Origin: Rhizobium sp.
Lineage (GTDB): Bacteria > Pseudomonadota > Alphaproteobacteria > Rhizobiales > Rhizobiaceae
Assembly (NCBI GenBank): GCA_003527225.1
Contig: DPXQ01000170.1
Coordinates: 1-34,305 of the forward strand
DNA length: 34,305 bases
Direction: 5' to 3'
Under the pieces are notes generated by a model. The model was not told where the DNA came from and searched no databases. It saw only the letters and a program-made list of their open reading frames with translations. Of the stretch, positions 30,973 to 34,305 are shown piece after piece. The first letter of the stretch is position 1. The number at the start of each line of letters is the position of its first letter. A program made the translations under genes and the position numbers.

Positions 30973-32198
30973 GGCACGCTCACGATCTGGACATCTTCAA
31001 AACGGACTTTGCCGGAATATCGGTCGTTCCAGCTTCCCGTCATAGTCTTGGTCCCAAGCCGCAGAACCTGCAGCCGGCAATGATCTGCGGGAACCACGAG
31101 TTCAGTGGAGATCGCCGCAACGGGATATGTCCCCTGCTCTACCGGCAGCGTGGCCAGAACCGTTCCCGGCTTGAAACAAGCAACGCTCCAGAAGAGCTCC
31201 TTGGGTAAAACCGCGCCCTGCGCAGACGTCTTCACCGACAGGCGATATCGGCCGGGCGGCAGGTTCAGATACTGGCGGATACCCGGATCTCTGACCGGCG
31301 CCTGCTGGAATTCGATCGAAAGCCCAGGCGTGGGCATCCCGCCATCCGGTTTGGCCATCGACAGGGCCAAGCCTGGTTGCCGCCTGACCATCCAGTCAAA
31401 AGGCGCACCGCTTGGCGTGTCCGAAAACGAGCCGTTGTAGACATTGCCTGCAAGCTTCTGCCCCTCACCGTTCAAGGTCACGAGAAAGGTCTGATAAGCT
31501 TCGTCGTAGCGACCAGCGGCAAGCAGGGCCCCAAGAACCTGGTTGATTTCTCCGCCATTTTGAATCCCCTCCCCTTGCGCCAGATCCCACAAGAGGTCCG
31601 CCGCAAACAACGCTCCATCGGGGGACTTGCTCAACCTGCTGATGAGGGCACCGCGCCATGGCTGTCCAAGTTCGAGGCGTTGTACGAGCAGGCGCCGCTG
31701 CTCTGTATCCGAAAAAATGGCAGGCATACGACCGGCATAAACCGGAATCCTGTCGGGCCACCGACGGAAGAGAGCATCGACAAGATCGACCACCGCCGCC
31801 TCGTCACCCTGCTCCGCAGAATGCCCGATCATCCATTGCAGTGCTTGCAATTCCGTCGGCGCCAGGACAAGAGCATGGCGAAACGCGGACAGAGCTTCCG
31901 CCATCTGCCCTTCTTGCCACTCTGCGGCACCTCGCACGCTATACAAACGCGCATCGCCCGGGGCCCATGCGACCATGCTCCCCGCGGCCGCCATCAACTG
32001 ATCGAGATCAGCCGACTTTGCGGCGCCGCCAAGCATGGCTTCAGACAGCGTTATGAACGCATCCACGTTGAAAGGATTCAAGCGCAATGCGAGCTTCGGA
32101 TCCTTGTCCTCAAGCAATTGACTTGATGCGATCAAGGATATTGTCGAAATGCTGGCGGATGCGAAACACAACAAAACCCATCGACCAACTCGAGACAT
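30969..32198 (-). CDS. Exported TPR protein with C-terminal beta domain, EPS operon
   Basis: A 409-residue protein with an N-terminal signal or anchor (MSRVGRWVLLCFASASISTI, residues 1-28). A helical TPR-like repeat region follows at about 40-250 (RLNPFNVDAFITLSEAML, WAPGDARLYSVRGAAEWQEG, ALSAFRHALVLAPTELQALQ). A C-terminal beta-rich domain, about 258-409, begins NVYNGSFSDTPSGAPFDWMV and contains QYLNLPPGRYRLSVKT, resembling carbohydrate-binding jelly-roll domains. I do not know a specific function; the arrangement suggests a periplasmic factor in polysaccharide assembly or export. The start overlaps the tyrosine kinase gene by 89 bases, but GAGGGGAA precedes it, and a later start would remove the signal. 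The stop overlaps the ligase start (ATGA). Confidence 0.75.
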   Translation of the reverse strand: MSRVGRWVLLCFASASISTISLIASSQLLEDKDPKLALRLNPFNVDAFITLSEAMLGGAAKSADLDQLMAAAGSMVAWAPGDARLYSVRGAAEWQEGQMAEALSAFRHALVLAPTELQALQWMIGHSAEQGDEAAVVDLVDALFRRWPDRIPVYAGRMPAIFSDTEQRRLLVQRLELGQPWRGALISRLSKSPDGALFAADLLWDLAQGEGIQNGGEINQVLGALLAAGRYDEAYQTFLVTLNGEGQKLAGNVYNGSFSDTPSGAPFDWMVRRQPGLALSMAKPDGGMPTPGLSIEFQQAPVRDPGIRQYLNLPPGRYRLSVKTSAQGAVLPKELFWSVACFKPGTVLATLPVEQGTYPVAAISTELVVPADHCRLQVLRLGTKTMTGSWNDRYSGKVRFEDVQIVSVP

Positions 32199-34305
32199 CT
32201 CGGTCTTTCCCCTCTGTATTCGAAGGCACTTCCGGCAAAAGATTGCTGGATGAGGAATACGTATAGTATTTGTAGTTCAGGTTGCCGTACCTATAGTTGT
32301 GTTCAAATTTTCCGACTGTGAACATTGTCAGCGCGACACCGACCACGTTCGCTCCTACCGATGTCAGACGGCGCACTGCCATGGTCACGGACTTGCGGGA
32401 AACCTTGCTGGTCGAGACAATGAAGAGCGTCGCATCCGCAAGACGGCTCAAAATCGGGACGTCGGCGATCCCGATGACGGGCGGCGCATCAATGATGATC
32501 ATGTCGAACTGCTTGCGCAGGCTGGAAACGATCAGGCTCATCCGCGGAGATGAGAGCAGGTCCGCCGGATTTTGCGGCACAGTGCCTGCGGAGATGAAGA
32601 AGACATTCGAGGACTTGCCACGCCGGACGAGACGCGCAAGATCGCCCCGACGCACGGTATTTGTCAGCAAATTGCTGAGACCAATGGCATTGTCCTCATT
32701 AAAGCGGCGGTGAATGCTCGGCTTGCGCATGTCCGCATCGATGATCAGCACCCTGCCCCCCAGTGAGGTGAAGTCTTCCGCAAGTTTGATCACCGTCGTC
32801 GTCTTGCCTTCTCCAGGCTCCGAACTCGTCACCAGAAGCGTAGAGGGAGCGCCTTCAGCACCGGAGAACTGCAATGAGGTGCGCAGGGATCTGTAGGTTT
32901 CGGAGAGAGCGGACTGCGGGTTCGTCAGGTGCTGCTCCAGATCGATCTCGGCCACGAGAGGCAAAACGCCCAGAACCGGAAGGCTCAGCTCCTTCTCGAC
33001 CTGATCAGAGCTACTGAAGACATTGTTGATGAGTTCCGCCACGTAGATGACCGAGGCAGCCAACAGAAGGGAGATAATGGCACCGATGGCGACATTGATG
33101 GGAAGGCTCGGCGAGAATGGCGTGGCCGGGCTGACCGCAAGATCCACAACAGCCGCGTTCTGCGTCTTGAGTTCCGACCCGACGGCGACGTCATTCAGTT
33201 TACCGATCAGGCTATCGTACTGCGCCCGGTTGGAATCGACCTCCCGTTTCAGGATCGTGTACTGGATGTTCTTGTCCTGGTAGGTCGACTTCTCGGCCTC
33301 AAGCTCGGTAATCTTCTTCTGAAGATCAGCGACCTTGGCCACGGTCTCCTGATGCTTGAGCCTGATGGAGTCCGTGATAGCAAGGACGCCCATCTTGAGT
33401 TGCTTTTCCGTTTCGCGGATCTGCGATGCCAGCTGGCGCATCTCCGGGAAGTCCGGTTTGAAAAGCAGCCGCTTGCTCTCGTAGTCCCCCTTAAGATCGA
33501 CAAGCGTGCCGCGCAGCTTGTCGAGCGCTGCGCTTCCCAGGACCTGCTCAAGACTGTCGCCCTGCCCTGCATCGATCTGCTTGACCAGTCGGTCGTAGTC
33601 GAGGTTTTCCTGGACCGCCTTCGACAGGGCGGCATTGATATCGGAAAGGTTGGTATCGACAAGCGAACCCTCATTCCCGGTCACCGTGATGCCCGCAGTT
33701 TTTGCATAGGCGACCAAGGCCCTTTCGGACTCCTGAAGCCGTTCCTTCACCAGGGCCACCTGCTCTTGGATAAACTCCCGCGCCTGCACGGATGTCTTGC
33801 TGCTCTGGTCGATCCGCAAGTCGATGAAACTCTGAGCAATCTGGTTGGCGATGTCACGCGCATAGGCCGGGTTTTGATCCCGGTAGTCGATGGTGAGCAA
33901 ACTCGTATTGGGAACGAGCTCGACCTTCAGGTTCGACATCACGCGGGATGTCGCGATGCGCACCAGGGCATCCTGCGGCAAAGAGTTGTCCATCTTCTCA
34001 GGTTCTGAGCCGAAAGCACGGTAGAATATGTTGAGTGGAGAAATGCGGGCACGGGGAAACAGGAAATCTTCCCGCTCGGTCAGGTTCAGGGCGTAGACAA
34101 CCCGTTCGGCGAGCGCACGGCTCTTCAGCTTCTCCCTGGCCGTCTGGAAAGCCCTGATGTCACTGCTTTCGCTCATCAGCTCCAGATCCTCAAAGACCCG
34201 TGCCGAGGGAACCAGGACCTCCAGCTTTGCAATTGCCTGGTATCGGGGCGTCTGCATAAGCGTGAGCAATCCGGCAAGCAGTACCCCGGCCCCGAGCAGA
34301 CTGAG
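32110..34305 (-). CDS. Polysaccharide co-polymerase / tyrosine autokinase (Wzc/ExoP-like), 5' end off window
   Basis: The frame is open to the window edge (LSLLGAGVLLAGLLTLM reads as the first membrane helix), so the start and any short cytoplasmic tail are missing; about 731 codons are present. Order: a Wzz-type periplasmic domain with long coiled coils (about residues 20-400), a second membrane helix preceded by PATPFSPSLPINVAIG, and a cytoplasmic BY-kinase domain. The kinase shows Walker A SSEPGEGKTT, A' LIIDADMRKP and Walker B MIIIDAPPV. The C-terminal tail is tyrosine-rich (NYRYGNLNYKYYTYSSSS), the autophosphorylated cluster. Such proteins control chain length and export of exopolysaccharide. 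It appears to lead the operon that runs to mucR. Confidence 0.92.
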   Translation of the reverse strand, partial: LSLLGAGVLLAGLLTLMQTPRYQAIAKLEVLVPSARVFEDLELMSESSDIRAFQTAREKLKSRALAERVVYALNLTEREDFLFPRARISPLNIFYRAFGSEPEKMDNSLPQDALVRIATSRVMSNLKVELVPNTSLLTIDYRDQNPAYARDIANQIAQSFIDLRIDQSSKTSVQAREFIQEQVALVKERLQESERALVAYAKTAGITVTGNEGSLVDTNLSDINAALSKAVQENLDYDRLVKQIDAGQGDSLEQVLGSAALDKLRGTLVDLKGDYESKRLLFKPDFPEMRQLASQIRETEKQLKMGVLAITDSIRLKHQETVAKVADLQKKITELEAEKSTYQDKNIQYTILKREVDSNRAQYDSLIGKLNDVAVGSELKTQNAAVVDLAVSPATPFSPSLPINVAIGAIISLLLAASVIYVAELINNVFSSSDQVEKELSLPVLGVLPLVAEIDLEQHLTNPQSALSETYRSLRTSLQFSGAEGAPSTLLVTSSEPGEGKTTTVIKLAEDFTSLGGRVLIIDADMRKPSIHRRFNEDNAIGLSNLLTNTVRRGDLARLVRRGKSSNVFFISAGTVPQNPADLLSSPRMSLIVSSLRKQFDMIIIDAPPVIGIADVPILSRLADATLFIVSTSKVSRKSVTMAVRRLTSVGANVVGVALTMFTVGKFEHNYRYGNLNYKYYTYSSSSNLLPEVPSNTEGKDRDVSSWSMGFVVFRIRQHFDNILDRIKSIA

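Noticed and set aside
32929..34008. Plus-strand open frame of 359 codons opposite the tyrosine autokinase
   Set aside because: Antisense to the Wzz/coiled-coil region; no domain or ribosome-binding site.
1..34305. CRISPR array, tRNA or rRNA gene
   Set aside because: No regularly spaced repeats, cloverleaf with CCA context or rRNA core sequences were recognised.

Overview
The window looks like an accessory or plasmid-like segment of a GC-rich alphaproteobacterium, most likely of the order Hyphomicrobiales (rhizobia/Brucella-like). The evidence is two MucR-type zinc-finger regulators, one of them tied to an exopolysaccharide operon, together with the ArdC/DUF2958 antirestriction pair common on plasmids and integrative elements of that order. 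No tRNA, rRNA, CRISPR array or replication origin was seen.

Layout. (1) 1-3303: plasmid-defence and stability genes. An antirestriction pair (DUF2958, ArdC) lies on the minus strand, followed by an AbiEi-like (DUF6088)/AbiEii toxin-antitoxin pair on the plus strand whose antitoxin carries a one-base frameshift. Two copies of a short leader able to form an AGAGG-loop hairpin sit before ardC and at the left edge of the window. (2) 3304-5210: an IS3-family element, the end of a second (IS21-type) element, and a mucR gene whose 5' end that element removed. (3) 5211-6285: a cupin gene and a small unknown gene. (4) 6286-18147: a metal and redox stress cluster. It holds an HMA metallochaperone with an unusual CPG-motif P1B ATPase, a DUF924 protein, a hexameric tyrosine-coordinated heme protein, a Cu(I)-type ATPase (CPC), a MerA-like flavin oxidoreductase, an acetoin/diacetyl reductase, a P1B-4-type ATPase (SPC) and a ChrA chromate transporter. 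(5) 18333-23372: a LysR regulator, then a TetR-controlled operon for a tripartite ABC efflux pump (HlyD-type adaptor, FtsX-type permease, ATPase) with a small four-helix membrane protein. (6) 23492-27424: an acetate kinase cut off before its C-terminal domain, a short orphan gene tail, a VapBC toxin-antitoxin pair with a clear promoter and operator, and a large serine recombinase with a frameshifted upstream partner. (7) 27636-34305: an exopolysaccharide operon on the minus strand, in transcription order Wzc/ExoP-like tyrosine autokinase (cut by the window edge), TPR protein, O-antigen ligase-like polymerase, rfbC, rfbD and an intact mucR.

How the parts fit. Regions 1, 2 and 6 are mobile-DNA machinery and its debris: antirestriction, two toxin-antitoxin systems, a recombinase, insertion-sequence remnants and three broken genes. 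Between them lies a cargo of metal efflux (three different P1B ATPase classes plus ChrA) and redox enzymes. The exopolysaccharide operon on the right is tightly overlapped and seems intact.

The observations most worth following are the paired leader hairpins before the antirestriction genes, the CPG ATPase with a separately encoded metal-binding domain, the heme-protein/CopA/flavin-oxidoreductase grouping, the five-gene TetR-ABC operon, and the traces of recombination at the two ends of the cargo. All functions are inferred from sequence families and motifs recognised by eye; no database search was run.
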